Shown: piece by piece, positions 45,981 through 54,319 of the stretch | Numbering within the stretch: position 1 is the stretch's first letter | How the letters are laid out: each line of letters begins with the position of its first letter | DNA from: Rhodothermus marinus DSM 4252 | GTDB lineage: Bacteria; Bacteroidota; Rhodothermia; Rhodothermales; Rhodothermaceae | Direction: 5' to 3' | Assembly (NCBI RefSeq): GCF_000024845.1 | Contig: NC_013501.1 | Span: 2,522,874-2,586,873, forward strand | Length of the DNA: 64,000 bases | The notes under the pieces: generated by a model | What the model was told of the DNA's origin: nothing | The model's input: the letters and a program-made list of their open reading frames with translations, nothing else | Database searches by the model: none | Program-made: the position numbers and the translations under genes

Positions 45981-47170
45981 GCACGCAAGCCCTACCCGGT
46001 CCCCTGCTTGTCGAGGTACAGTCGTTCCTCGAAAGCCGCGTCTATCCGCTGGAGCGGCGGCTGCTGCGCGAGGGATTGCACGCGCTCACCGACGAACTGG
46101 AGGCCCTTCGTGCCGAGGTGAAAGCACGGGGCTGGTGGTGTCCGCCGCTGCCCCGACGGCTGGGCGGCATGGGGCTGTCGCTCACCGAATTCGCCCACCT
46201 GAGCGAGCGCCTGGGCCGCACGCCGCTGGGCCATTACCTGTTCAACTGCCAGGCGCCCGACATCGGCAACATGGAGCTGCTGCTGGCGCACGGCACGCCG
46301 GAGCAGCAGGAGCGCTTCCTGCTTCCGCTGGTGCAGGGCAAAATCCGGAGCTGCTTTGCGATGACCGAGCCGGAGCACGCCGGCTCCAATCCGGTCTGGC
46401 TCAGCACGACGGCCCGCCGCGAAGGGGATCACTACGTGCTCGACGGCCACAAGTGGTTCGTCACGGGCGCCGACGGGGCCGCCTTTGCCATCGTCATGGC
46501 CGTGACCAATCCCGAAGCCGAGCGGCCGCACGAACGGGCCAGCCTGCTGATCGTCCCCACCGACACGCCGGGCTTTCTGCACGTGCGCCGGCTGCCGGTT
46601 ATGGGCGAACTCGGCGAAGGATGGATGAGCCATTCCGAAGTGCGCTTCGAGCGGTGCCGCGTCCCGATGCACTACCGGCTGGGCCCCGAAGGCGCCGGCT
46701 TTGCACTGGCCCAGGAGCGGCTGGGTCCCGGACGAATCCATCATGCCATGCGCTGGATCGGCATCTGCGAGCGGGCGCTGGAGCTGATGTGCCGTCATGC
46801 CCTGCGTCGCGAACTGGCGCCCGGCCACATGCTGGCCGACCAGCAGGTGGTTCGCCACGCCATCGCCGACAGCCGGGCCGAGATCGAAGCCGCCCGCCAT
46901 CTGGTACTGGCCACGGCCGAAAAGATCGAGCAGGCCGGATCCCATGCGGCCCGCGCCGACATCTCGCTGCTCAAGTTCTACGTGGCGGGGGTGCTGCAGC
47001 GGGTGCTCGACCGGGCGCTGCAGGTGCACGGCGCGCTGGGCATGACCGACGACACGATCCTGGCCTTCTGGTACCGTCACGAACGGGCCGCCCGCATCTA
47101 CGACGGCCCGGACGAAGTGCACCGCGACCTGGTAGCCCGCCTGGAGCTCCGCCGCTACGTGGAACGCTGA
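45977..47170 (+). CDS. Acyl-CoA dehydrogenase, ACAD10/11-like
   Basis: 397 residues from ATG 45977. FAD-dependent acyl-CoA dehydrogenase fold: N-terminal helices, [13 protein letters not shown] flavin-binding block, [15 protein letters not shown], and C-terminal helices. The active-site segment reads [13 protein letters not shown], like animal ACAD10/11 (DGPDEVH) rather than the YEGTSEIQ of classical enzymes. In ACAD10/11 and bacterial LvaC such enzymes process 4-phospho-acyl-CoAs made by an APH-type kinase; such a kinase is encoded two genes on (48875). Substrate inferred, not shown. Confidence 0.9.
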   Translation: MSTQALPGPLLVEVQSFLESRVYPLERRLLREGLHALTDELEALRAEVKARGWWCPPLPRRLGGMGLSLTEFAHLSERLGRTPLGHYLFNCQAPDIGNMELLLAHGTPEQQERFLLPLVQGKIRSCFAMTEPEHAGSNPVWLSTTARREGDHYVLDGHKWFVTGADGAAFAIVMAVTNPEAERPHERASLLIVPTDTPGFLHVRRLPVMGELGEGWMSHSEVRFERCRVPMHYRLGPEGAGFALAQERLGPGRIHHAMRWIGICERALELMCRHALRRELAPGHMLADQQVVRHAIADSRAEIEAARHLVLATAEKIEQAGSHAARADISLLKFYVAGVLQRVLDRALQVHGALGMTDDTILAFWYRHERAARIYDGPDEVHRDLVARLELRRYVER

Positions 47171-47183
47171 CCGACCATCTGCC

Positions 47184-48860
47184 ATGTTCGTGCAGGAACC
47201 ACCACGACTGGACAACACCTACGAAGCCGACAGCCTGCTGCGCGGCTATCTGGCGCGGGCGCTACCTGCCGAGGTGCTGCGCGAGATCGAGCCGGAACTG
47301 CAGGAACTGGGCACGCTGGCCGGCGGTCCGCTCTACCACCTGCAGCTCGAAGATCGCACCAGCGAACCCGTCCACATCCCCTGGAGCGCCTGGGGCGAAC
47401 GCATCGACGAGATTCGCCTGACGCGCGTCTGGCAGGAGGCAGAACCGCTGGCGGTTCGCTTCGGGCTGGTCGCTACGGCCTACGAGCAGCGCTACGGCGC
47501 GTTTTCGCGCATCCATCAGTTTGCCAAGGTGTACCTGTTCGCCCCTTCGACCGACATCTACGCCTGTCCGCTGGCCATGACCGACGGCGCCGCCCGTACG
47601 CTCCTCGACAGCGGCAACCGGCGCCTGATCGAGCGGGCCCTGCCCCACCTGACCAGCCGCAACCCCGCCACCTTCTGGACCAGTGGCCAGTGGATGACCG
47701 AGTTGACGGGCGGCTCGGACGTCGGCAGCAGCCAGACCGTGGCCCGCCCCGAGCCGGACGGCACCTGGCACCTCTACGGCCGCAAGTGGTTCGTCTCGGC
47801 CATTACGTCTCAAATGGCGCTCATCCTGGCCCGCCCCGAGGGCAATCCCCCCGGCGGTCGGGGCTTGGCGCTGTTCTATGCCGAACTCCGGGATGAACGG
47901 GGCCGTCCCCGGGGGTTTCAGATCCTGCGTCTGAAGGACAAGCTGGGCACGCGCAAGCTTCCCACCGCCGAAGTGTTGCTGGAAGGGCTGCCGGCCGAGC
48001 CGGTGGCGGGACTGACGCACGGCACGCGGACCATCGCCCCCATGCTGAACGTCACGCGCACCTGGAACGCCATCACGGCTGCTGCCCTCATGCGGCGCGG
48101 CCTCCTGCTGGCTCGCGACTATGCCCGGCGACGCGTCGCCTTTGGCCGGCCGCTGGCCGAGCACCCGCTGCACCTCGACACGCTGGCCGGACTGCAGGCC
48201 GAAACGGCCGCTGCCTTCCACCTGGCCTTCTGCGTGGCCGAACTTATGGGCCGCGTCGAAACGGACGAGGCTTCCGACGACGAGCGCGCACTATTGCGAC
48301 TGCTGACCCCGGTGGCCAAGCTGACCACGGCGCGCCAGGCCGTAGCCGTCCTCAGCGAAGTGCTCGAAGCCTTCGGCGGCGCCGGCTACGTCGAAGACAC
48401 GGGGCTGCCCGTGCTGCTACGCGACGCCCAGGTGCTGCCCATCTGGGAGGGCACCACGAACGTGCTGGCGCTCGACGTACTCCGGGCGCTCGAAGACATC
48501 GGCGGCCTGCAACCCCTGCACAAAGCCTTCGACGTCTGGCTGCAGGATGTGCCCGAGTCGCTGGTGCCCCTGGCCCGTGAGGCCCGGGCCGCTCTGCAGG
48601 CGGCCGACGCCTGGCTGACCGAAACCGCCGCCGACCCCGAGCGCCTTCAGGCCGACGCCCGCCGCTTTGCGCTCACGCTCGGACGGAGCACGGCGCTGGC
48701 GCTCCTGCTGCGCCAGGCCGCCTGGAGCCGGACGCGCGGCGACGACCGCCCGGCCGCTGCTGCCCGACGTTTTGCCCGACACGGCGTCAACCTGCTTCCC
48801 ACCGGCACGCCCCCTGCGGACAGCCGAATGCTGGCGCTGGACGAGCCGCCGGTATCATAG
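47184..48860 (+). CDS. Acyl-CoA dehydrogenase, AidB/ACDH-11-like
   Basis: 558 residues, the long ACAD subtype with an extra N-terminal domain as in AidB and nematode ACDH-11. Blocks: FWTSGQWMTELTGGSDVGSS (flavin contact), YGRKWFVSAITSQMALILAR, NVTRTWNAITAAALMRRGL, and WEGTTNVLALDVLRAL with the catalytic-region Glu. The family handles medium to long or branched chains; DNA-repair claims for AidB are separate. Thirteen nucleotides separate it from the previous dehydrogenase gene. Confidence 0.9.
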   Translation: MFVQEPPRLDNTYEADSLLRGYLARALPAEVLREIEPELQELGTLAGGPLYHLQLEDRTSEPVHIPWSAWGERIDEIRLTRVWQEAEPLAVRFGLVATAYEQRYGAFSRIHQFAKVYLFAPSTDIYACPLAMTDGAARTLLDSGNRRLIERALPHLTSRNPATFWTSGQWMTELTGGSDVGSSQTVARPEPDGTWHLYGRKWFVSAITSQMALILARPEGNPPGGRGLALFYAELRDERGRPRGFQILRLKDKLGTRKLPTAEVLLEGLPAEPVAGLTHGTRTIAPMLNVTRTWNAITAAALMRRGLLLARDYARRRVAFGRPLAEHPLHLDTLAGLQAETAAAFHLAFCVAELMGRVETDEASDDERALLRLLTPVAKLTTARQAVAVLSEVLEAFGGAGYVEDTGLPVLLRDAQVLPIWEGTTNVLALDVLRALEDIGGLQPLHKAFDVWLQDVPESLVPLAREARAALQAADAWLTETAADPERLQADARRFALTLGRSTALALLLRQAAWSRTRGDDRPAAAARRFARHGVNLLPTGTPPADSRMLALDEPPVS

Positions 48861-48874
48861 AAACATGCTCGCCT

Positions 48875-49990
48875 GTGGCTGTCTTCGAGCAGACACAGGG
48901 ACTGCCCCTACACCTGGAGAAATCCAACCAACTGGACATGCACGCCGCGTCCGAACTGGCCGAAGTCCGTCCTGAAGCCCGCTTCGACGAAGCCCGGCTG
49001 GCCGCCTTTCTGCGCGGCAAGCTGCCCGGCACCGAACGGCCGCTGCGCGTGTGGCAGTTCACGGGCGGCGCGGCCAATCTGACCTACCTGCTTGACTACG
49101 GCACCCATCAGTATGTGCTCCGACGCTCGCCGCCTGGTCCGCTGCCCCGCGGCGGACACGACATGCGGCGCGAATACACGGTGCTCTCGCGCCTCTGGCG
49201 GGCCTATCCGCCGGCACCCCGTGCCTTTCTGTTCTGCGACGATCCCGAGATCGTGGGCACACCGTTTTTCGTGATGGAACGACGGCACGGGGTCGTCGTG
49301 CGCACCGAGCTGCCCGAGGCATTTCGGACGCACCCCGACGCACCACGCCGGATGGCTCTGGCGCTCGTCGATGCGCTGGCCGACCTGCATGCCGTGGACT
49401 TCCGGGCCATCGGCCTGGCCGACCTGGGCCGTCCCGAAGGGTTTATCGAGCGCCAGATCGAAGGCTGGTGGAAGCGCTGGGAAGCCGCCCGTACGATGGA
49501 TCTGCCCGACCTGGCGGCCGTCTATGAGTGGCTGCGGGCCAACCGCCCCGCCCGGTCCGAGGCAACGCTGGTGCACAACGACTACAAGCTCGACAACGTA
49601 ATGTTCGACCCGGCCGACCCGGGCCGCCTGGTGGCCGTCTTCGACTGGGACATGTGCACGCTGGGCGATCCGCTGAGCGATCTGGGCGCGCTGCTGGCCT
49701 ACTGGGTGCGGCCGGACGACCCGCCCGTCTTTCGCGCGCTCACCACCATGCCGCTGGACGAACGCTTCCCCACGCGGGATGAACTGGTGGCCCGCTATGC
49801 GGCACGAAGCGGCCGGCCGCTTTCCGACGTGCGTTTCTACCACGTGCTCGGCCTCTACCGCGTCACGGTCATCGTGGCCCAGCTCCATGCCCGTTTCGTG
49901 CGGGGGCTGAGCCGCGATCCCCGCTATGCCGCGCTCGGCCGGGCCCTGCCCGCCCTGGCCCGCGCCGCCCGCACCGTGGCCGAGGCGTGA
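48875..49990 (+). CDS. APH-type phosphotransferase, ACAD10/11 kinase-domain-like (LvaA-like)
   Basis: 371 residues from GTG 48875; ATG 48938 (MHAASELAEVRPEARFDEAR) is an alternative and aligns better with the family start. Aminoglycoside-phosphotransferase fold: FTGGAANLTYLLDYG nucleotide loop, catalytic loop LVHNDYKLDNVMFDP with Asp, metal-binding Asp in VAVFDWDMCTLGDPLSDLG. This signature is that of the ACAD10/11 kinase domain and of LvaA, which phosphorylate the 4-hydroxyl of acyl-CoAs. Last gene of the operon. Confidence 0.87.
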   Translation: MAVFEQTQGLPLHLEKSNQLDMHAASELAEVRPEARFDEARLAAFLRGKLPGTERPLRVWQFTGGAANLTYLLDYGTHQYVLRRSPPGPLPRGGHDMRREYTVLSRLWRAYPPAPRAFLFCDDPEIVGTPFFVMERRHGVVVRTELPEAFRTHPDAPRRMALALVDALADLHAVDFRAIGLADLGRPEGFIERQIEGWWKRWEAARTMDLPDLAAVYEWLRANRPARSEATLVHNDYKLDNVMFDPADPGRLVAVFDWDMCTLGDPLSDLGALLAYWVRPDDPPVFRALTTMPLDERFPTRDELVARYAARSGRPLSDVRFYHVLGLYRVTVIVAQLHARFVRGLSRDPRYAALGRALPALARAARTVAEA

Positions 49991-50004
49991 GGCGCCTGAT
50001 AAAA

Positions 50005-50036
50005 AAGCCCGGGTCCGTCGATGCAGACCCGGGCTT
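50005..50036 (-). terminator. Minus-strand terminator after the leader-peptide gene
   Basis: AAGCCCGGGTC (50005-50015) pairs with GACCCGGGCTT (50026-50036). On the minus strand it is followed by a run of six Ts (50001-50006), 24 nt after the stop of the small gene at 50060. On the plus strand it has no T-tail but may still help end the catabolic operon. Confidence 0.85.
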
Positions 50037-50059
50037 CCAGCTTCACAGCAGGCGCACGC

Positions 50060-50200
50060 TCAGGAGAACACAAACCCTCCAGCCGTGTGCTCCTCCAACC
50101 GACCCACCCGCTCCAGACGCGGCGCCTCAAACTCCCGACGAACACGCTCCCGCTGATCCTCCCGAACCTGCTCCCGCTTATTCTCAGCTTCGTATCGCAT
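50060..50200 (-). CDS. 46-residue peptide with lasso-peptide-type leader motif
   Basis: Small gene not normally called: ATG 50200, stop TGA 50060, preceded by a near-perfect Shine-Dalgarno (AAGGAGG, 5 nt before ATG) and followed by its own terminator. Residues 1-23 are highly charged (RYEAENKREQVREDQRERV). Residues 24-39, FEAPRLERVGRLEEHT, fit the lasso-peptide leader pattern Y/F-x2-P-x-L-x3-G-x5-T that binds the RRE domain of the maturation machinery. After T39 only AGGFVFS remains, too short for a known lasso core. No lasso cyclase, RRE or protease gene is in the window. It lies 43 nt downstream of the T9SS-type protein gene on the same strand. Gene reality likely; RiPP role inferred. Confidence 0.75.
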   Translation of the reverse strand: MRYEAENKREQVREDQRERVRREFEAPRLERVGRLEEHTAGGFVFS

Positions 50201-50242
50201 AACGCCCTCCTTCGGTTTGATTTCTTGTTATGCCTCTATAGC

Positions 50243-52030
50243 TCAGCGCAACAACGTCACCAGCCGATGCGCCACCCGACGCGTGCCGTCGCCCTCCAAC
50301 ACCTCCACCCGCATCACATACGTCCCGCTCGGCAATCCCGAACCGGCCAACCACCGCACCGCATGCACCCCCGCCGAAAACTCCCCACCGGCCAACCGCG
50401 CCACCTCTCGACCCAGCACATCGTACACCGCCACCGACACCCGCGAAGCCTCCGGCAACATCAACCGCAACGCCGTCTCCCCTCGGAACGGATTCGGCAA
50501 CGGACCCTCCAGCGCAAAACGCGTCGGCTTCAGCTCAAAGGCCACCGTCGGGTCCAGATTCGCCACCAGCAAGCCGCCCGGCTCCGACGGACACGTCGAA
50601 TACACCTCCGCAAAGTAGGTCCCCGTCGGCACGTTCGGATCCACCTGCTGGAAAACCACCTCCACGGTCGTCGGCGGGCTAAAGCCCGCGTCCAGCACGT
50701 ACGGCCCCATGCCCGTGCCGCTGAACGTCTCGCCGCCGGTGCCCTGCACCGACACCACCGAGAGATTGTTCAGCAAGGTGAAAAGAATCTGTTCGATGCC
50801 GTCGGGCGAGTAGAACGTGGCAATTCCCTGGTTGCCCGACACCCGCTCCGACTGAATCACCGCCGGCGTGCACACCGACGGCTGCATCACCCGGATTTCG
50901 GCCGCGCAGGTGGTGCTGATGAGTCCATCCGACACCGTGAAAACGGCGTTGAAGACACCGGTGGCCGAAGGTGTCCATTCAAACAGGGCCGTCTGCGGCG
51001 CTGCACCGAGCGCCGGGTTCGGCGTCAGGGTAGCGCCGGCCGGCAGATGGACGGCCGAGATCGATACGGTATTGCCGTCGGCATCGCCTGTGGCGTCGTC
51101 GCCCGTGATCAGGATACTGACCGGGTCACCCAGATTCACCGTCAGTGGCGAGGGAGGATCCAGCGTACAGGTTGGTAACTGGTTGCCCTCGCCTTCGATG
51201 CGGAAAATGAAATCCAGCGCCGTCCACGCTTTGGGCGTGCTCTGCTCAGGGTCCACGCCGGGATCGTACTCTTCGATAATCACCTGCACCGCCCACTGCG
51301 AACCGTCCGGGAAGCGCGTTGCATCGGTGTTGTTCCAGGAGATTACGCCGGTTTCCGGATCGATCGACAGCACCGAAAGCGGCAGGCGGTAAATGCCCGA
51401 TTCGGTCGGGGTGGCAAATCGGAAGCGGAGCAGGTCGCCGTCCGGGTTCGTGTACGAGATCGAGTAGGTAGCCGGATTGCCACGGGGAATGCCGACAAAC
51501 GCACCGCCGCTGACCACGGCCGAGGCATTGCTTCCGTCGGCCAGCACGCGGGCCTTGAAGCGAAAAGCGGCATCACTGGCATTGCGCAAAAAGTCGGGCC
51601 GACAGCAACCCCGGATCTGTACGTCATAGGCGCCGGCCGCCGGGTAGCGATGCACGATCACGGCCCGGAGCGCCACCCAGTCGTCCTCGGGCGCGTCGTT
51701 GAAGCCGATCACCTCGAACAGCTCCGTCGGATCGTCCCCATAGAGGGTACCATCCCCGAGATCTACCCATCCTTCCTCGGAGAGCTGCACCCAATCGCCC
51801 ACGTCCGGCTCATTGCCGTCAAGCATGTACAAGTTCGTTCCCAGCGTGGCATAGCGCCAGAATTCAATCACCACGATGCGCACTTCGCCGGCGCTTCCAG
51901 TCGCCTCAGCATAGAGCGTGGCCCCGCGAAGATGCGAGGCCTGCGCTCGGATACCCCAGAGCAAATTGCTCAGAAGAAGCAGCCATCCAATCTGATAAGT
52001 TCGACAGTGAACATTGTAGCGGCACTTCAT
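50243..52030 (-). CDS. Large secreted protein with T9SS-type C-terminal sorting domain
   Basis: 595 residues; ATG 52030 has a strong Shine-Dalgarno (GGAGG, 4-5 nt). Signal peptide up to about residue 31 (ending RAQA, then SHLRGATLY). Several beta-rich, Ig/cadherin-like segments follow (about 35-200, 200-300 with SIDPETGVISWNN, 310-400 with LFEWTPSATGVFNAVFTVSD). The C-terminal domain (about 515-595: PNPFRGETALRLMLPEASRV; VAVYDVLGREVARLAGGEFS; GTYVMRVEV) is the type-A T9SS sorting signal that is removed during export. Paired Cys residues suggest disulfides. Function unknown; adhesin or surface-layer role is possible. 59 nt after the next T9SS-type gene upstream. Confidence 0.87.
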   Translation of the reverse strand: MKCRYNVHCRTYQIGWLLLLSNLLWGIRAQASHLRGATLYAEATGSAGEVRIVVIEFWRYATLGTNLYMLDGNEPDVGDWVQLSEEGWVDLGDGTLYGDDPTELFEVIGFNDAPEDDWVALRAVIVHRYPAAGAYDVQIRGCCRPDFLRNASDAAFRFKARVLADGSNASAVVSGGAFVGIPRGNPATYSISYTNPDGDLLRFRFATPTESGIYRLPLSVLSIDPETGVISWNNTDATRFPDGSQWAVQVIIEEYDPGVDPEQSTPKAWTALDFIFRIEGEGNQLPTCTLDPPSPLTVNLGDPVSILITGDDATGDADGNTVSISAVHLPAGATLTPNPALGAAPQTALFEWTPSATGVFNAVFTVSDGLISTTCAAEIRVMQPSVCTPAVIQSERVSGNQGIATFYSPDGIEQILFTLLNNLSVVSVQGTGGETFSGTGMGPYVLDAGFSPPTTVEVVFQQVDPNVPTGTYFAEVYSTCPSEPGGLLVANLDPTVAFELKPTRFALEGPLPNPFRGETALRLMLPEASRVSVAVYDVLGREVARLAGGEFSAGVHAVRWLAGSGLPSGTYVMRVEVLEGDGTRRVAHRLVTLLR

Positions 52031-52043
52031 GGGTCCTCCGGCG

Positions 52044-52055
52044 CATCAATTGATG
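52044..52055. promoter_or_regulatory. 12-bp palindrome in the leader of the secreted-protein gene
   Basis: CATCAATTGATG is a perfect palindrome 14 nt upstream of the ATG at 52030, just before the Shine-Dalgarno. It is AT-richer than its surroundings. It may be an operator or an RNA element; no known match. Confidence 0.25.
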
Positions 52056-52088
52056 ATTGATTTCGGGGAAGTTATCAAAAACAGGGCA

Positions 52089-53777
52089 CTATTTCCGCAC
52101 CATGATTGCATGAATTCTTCGCTTCTCGTTTCCTTCCAGTATCACCCAGTACATTCCCGATCCGGTTGCCGGCGTCCAGACGATTCGATGCAACCCGCCT
52201 GGCAGGATTCCATCCACCAGCCGTGCCACCTCACGGCCCAGCAGGTCATAGACGGCCAGCCGCACGCGGGCCGGTCGGGCAAGCTGCACCGGGATCGTTA
52301 CCGACGCACCAGCCGGGTTGGGATAAGGCGGGAGCAGTTGTACGGTAGCCTCCGGAGCGGTCGGTAGCACGGCCGTTTCGGTCAGCACGCGGGGGCGTCC
52401 GCTGGCCATGTTGACCAGCCCTTCGTAGGTGCGCGTCTGCGTCGAGGTAATCGCCGTCAGCCGGACGTACCAGTAGCTGGAGTCCGGCGACGGCTCCTGA
52501 TCGGTGTAGTAGCCACCGCCCATGAGCTGCACGACCAGGCTGCGCACGGGAGTGTTCGGGTCGAAAATCAGGGCAAACGTGGGATCGGCCTGGATGGAAT
52601 CGGCCAGCGCCTGCACGCCACGGTCGAGCAGCGTGCTCACCGCCTGGTCGCTGTCGATGAACGGCTCGGGCACCGCCGGAATGGTGCCCAGCCCTTCGCC
52701 GCTCAACACCGACGTCGTGGCTCCCAGCGGATCGACGCGCACCTGAATGCGCCGCGACTGCGCGGACGAGTAGAACTCGTAGATCCACGTGTAGGCTCTT
52801 CCGGAGCGGCGGGGACTGTTGGCGGCCACCAGGCCGATCAGGTAGGCATCGGCGGCCCGCGCCTGCGCCGAATCGCGGGCCAGCGCCAGCCGCTCGCGGG
52901 CCGTAGCCAGCGTAAAGGCGTGCATTTCCAGCGTAATGCCGGTAGCGTCGGTGTCGTTCAGCGTGACCGGATCGGGCGCGCCGTCGCCATCGGCATCGTA
53001 GTAGCCCAGCGCTTCGATCTCAAGCTGCGCCAGATTTCGGTAGCGCACGGCGACCGGCCAGTAGGTGCCGGAGCGGACGTACTCGACCTGATAGGTGCCC
53101 GAAGTACCGGAAATGACGGTTGCCGCCGCCACATCCCAGGCGGCCACGGTCTGCGTGAAGCTCTGGAGCAGAAAGACCACCGTGAAATCGCGCTCGTCCT
53201 GCACGGCGGGCGTTTCGGCCTCAAAGACCGGACGGCCCAGTCCCGTGGCTTCGGCCTGCGCCAGCAACGTCCGCAGCGTACGCGCCTGCGCGGTGGACGG
53301 CCACGCCCGCTTGGCCGCCGGCGTTGCGATCGTGCCCGCCACCTGCAGCGACCCGATCGTGGCAGCCGTCGTGTAGCGCAGCACGTACGGCGCCGTCATG
53401 GAGCGATCCTTCGCATTCTGCACGGCAAACACCAGCCAGGTGTAGTCCGTCTCCGCCTCGTGCGTAACGGTATAGACGACCAGATTCGGGCACGTCTGGC
53501 CGGCACCGACCGAAGGGCAATCGGTCCGGTTGGGCGTCTCCGGTATCAGATCCACCCGGCGAATGCGCACGGCCCGCCGGGGCTCAAACAGAAAGGCCGT
53601 GTTGAAGTCGGTCTGCTGCGAAACCGCATCGTTGAAATAGAACCGGACTTCCGCCTCCAGCGGTACCCTGGCCGTTCCCGAAGCCGGCTCGGAGCGCTCC
53701 ACGAAGAAAGGCTGCGCGCGCAGCGTCGGACTGCTACTCAGAGCGAAAAGCGCCAGACAGAACAGATACTTTCGCAT
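52089..53777 (-). CDS. Secreted protein with SbsA-like Ig domain and T9SS-type sorting domain
   Basis: 562 residues from ATG 53777 (MRKYLFCLALFALSSSPTLRAQ signal peptide). An SbsA-type Ig-like N-domain (SEPASGTARVPLEAEVRFYF) about 25-135 is followed by an unclassified middle of about 340 residues with a DADGDGAPDP calcium-loop-like stretch. The C-terminal T9SS sorting domain is about 485-562 (PNPAGASVTIPVQLARPAR; LAVYDLLGREVARLVDG; GMYWVILEG). Same strand and spacing as the following secreted-protein gene, so probably one transcript. Function unknown. Confidence 0.85.
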   Translation of the reverse strand: MRKYLFCLALFALSSSPTLRAQPFFVERSEPASGTARVPLEAEVRFYFNDAVSQQTDFNTAFLFEPRRAVRIRRVDLIPETPNRTDCPSVGAGQTCPNLVVYTVTHEAETDYTWLVFAVQNAKDRSMTAPYVLRYTTAATIGSLQVAGTIATPAAKRAWPSTAQARTLRTLLAQAEATGLGRPVFEAETPAVQDERDFTVVFLLQSFTQTVAAWDVAAATVISGTSGTYQVEYVRSGTYWPVAVRYRNLAQLEIEALGYYDADGDGAPDPVTLNDTDATGITLEMHAFTLATARERLALARDSAQARAADAYLIGLVAANSPRRSGRAYTWIYEFYSSAQSRRIQVRVDPLGATTSVLSGEGLGTIPAVPEPFIDSDQAVSTLLDRGVQALADSIQADPTFALIFDPNTPVRSLVVQLMGGGYYTDQEPSPDSSYWYVRLTAITSTQTRTYEGLVNMASGRPRVLTETAVLPTAPEATVQLLPPYPNPAGASVTIPVQLARPARVRLAVYDLLGREVARLVDGILPGGLHRIVWTPATGSGMYWVILEGNEKRRIHAIMVRK

Positions 53778-53875
53778 GGCGGCAACGCGACCAGGTTTTC
53801 GTTGCCGCAAAGAAAGGAAACCGGCCTCGCAGATACTATGGCGATCTGGCGCAAACTATGCGCGGGTGCCTTTGC

Positions 53876-54220
53876 TCAACAGGGCTGCTGGCCGAAGATC
53901 AGCTCCAGTTCCCCCTCCGGCGGATGATCCAGCCGCTCGGCGGGGAATTCCCGGTAGATGCGCCCGGCATATTCGAAAGGGCCGCAGGAAAAATAGTAGT
54001 CGTGCGTACCAGGCCTCCGATACAGCACCATGCCTTCCGGCCGTCCCAGCGTGTGATAGAAGCGCTCGAACCGATGCAGAAAGACCTCGACCCGACGCCG
54101 GCGCACTTCGTCGTCGGAGAAACGGATATGGTACCAGTAACGTGCGCCCGCACGGGACGGCCGCGATGTGCCCGAGCGAGCTCGTTCCGGTGTCGGCGAT
54201 GCGGCAGAAACAGACATCAT
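53876..54220 (-). CDS. Hypothetical protein, 114 residues
   Basis: No family recognised. A Ser/Arg-rich, probably disordered start (about 1-26) is followed by a compact, Arg/Phe/Tyr-rich domain: RYWYHIRFSDDEVRRRRVEV, FLHRFERFYHTLGRPEGMVL, YYFSCGPFEYAGRIYREFP. No signal peptide or TM. AAGGGGGG precedes the tandem ATG ATG, so the second ATG (54217) may be used. It lies between moaA and the secreted-protein genes, same strand. Confidence 0.7.
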   Translation of the reverse strand: MMSVSAASPTPERARSGTSRPSRAGARYWYHIRFSDDEVRRRRVEVFLHRFERFYHTLGRPEGMVLYRRPGTHDYYFSCGPFEYAGRIYREFPAERLDHPPEGELELIFGQQPC

Positions 54221-54319
54221 CCCCCCTTAGCAGCGTTACGTAGCTTCGCCTTCATCGGGGGGATCGACCGGATTGCGCCGAACTTAAGCCGTTAGGGAGC
54301 CGCAACAACGTGAAAAGTT

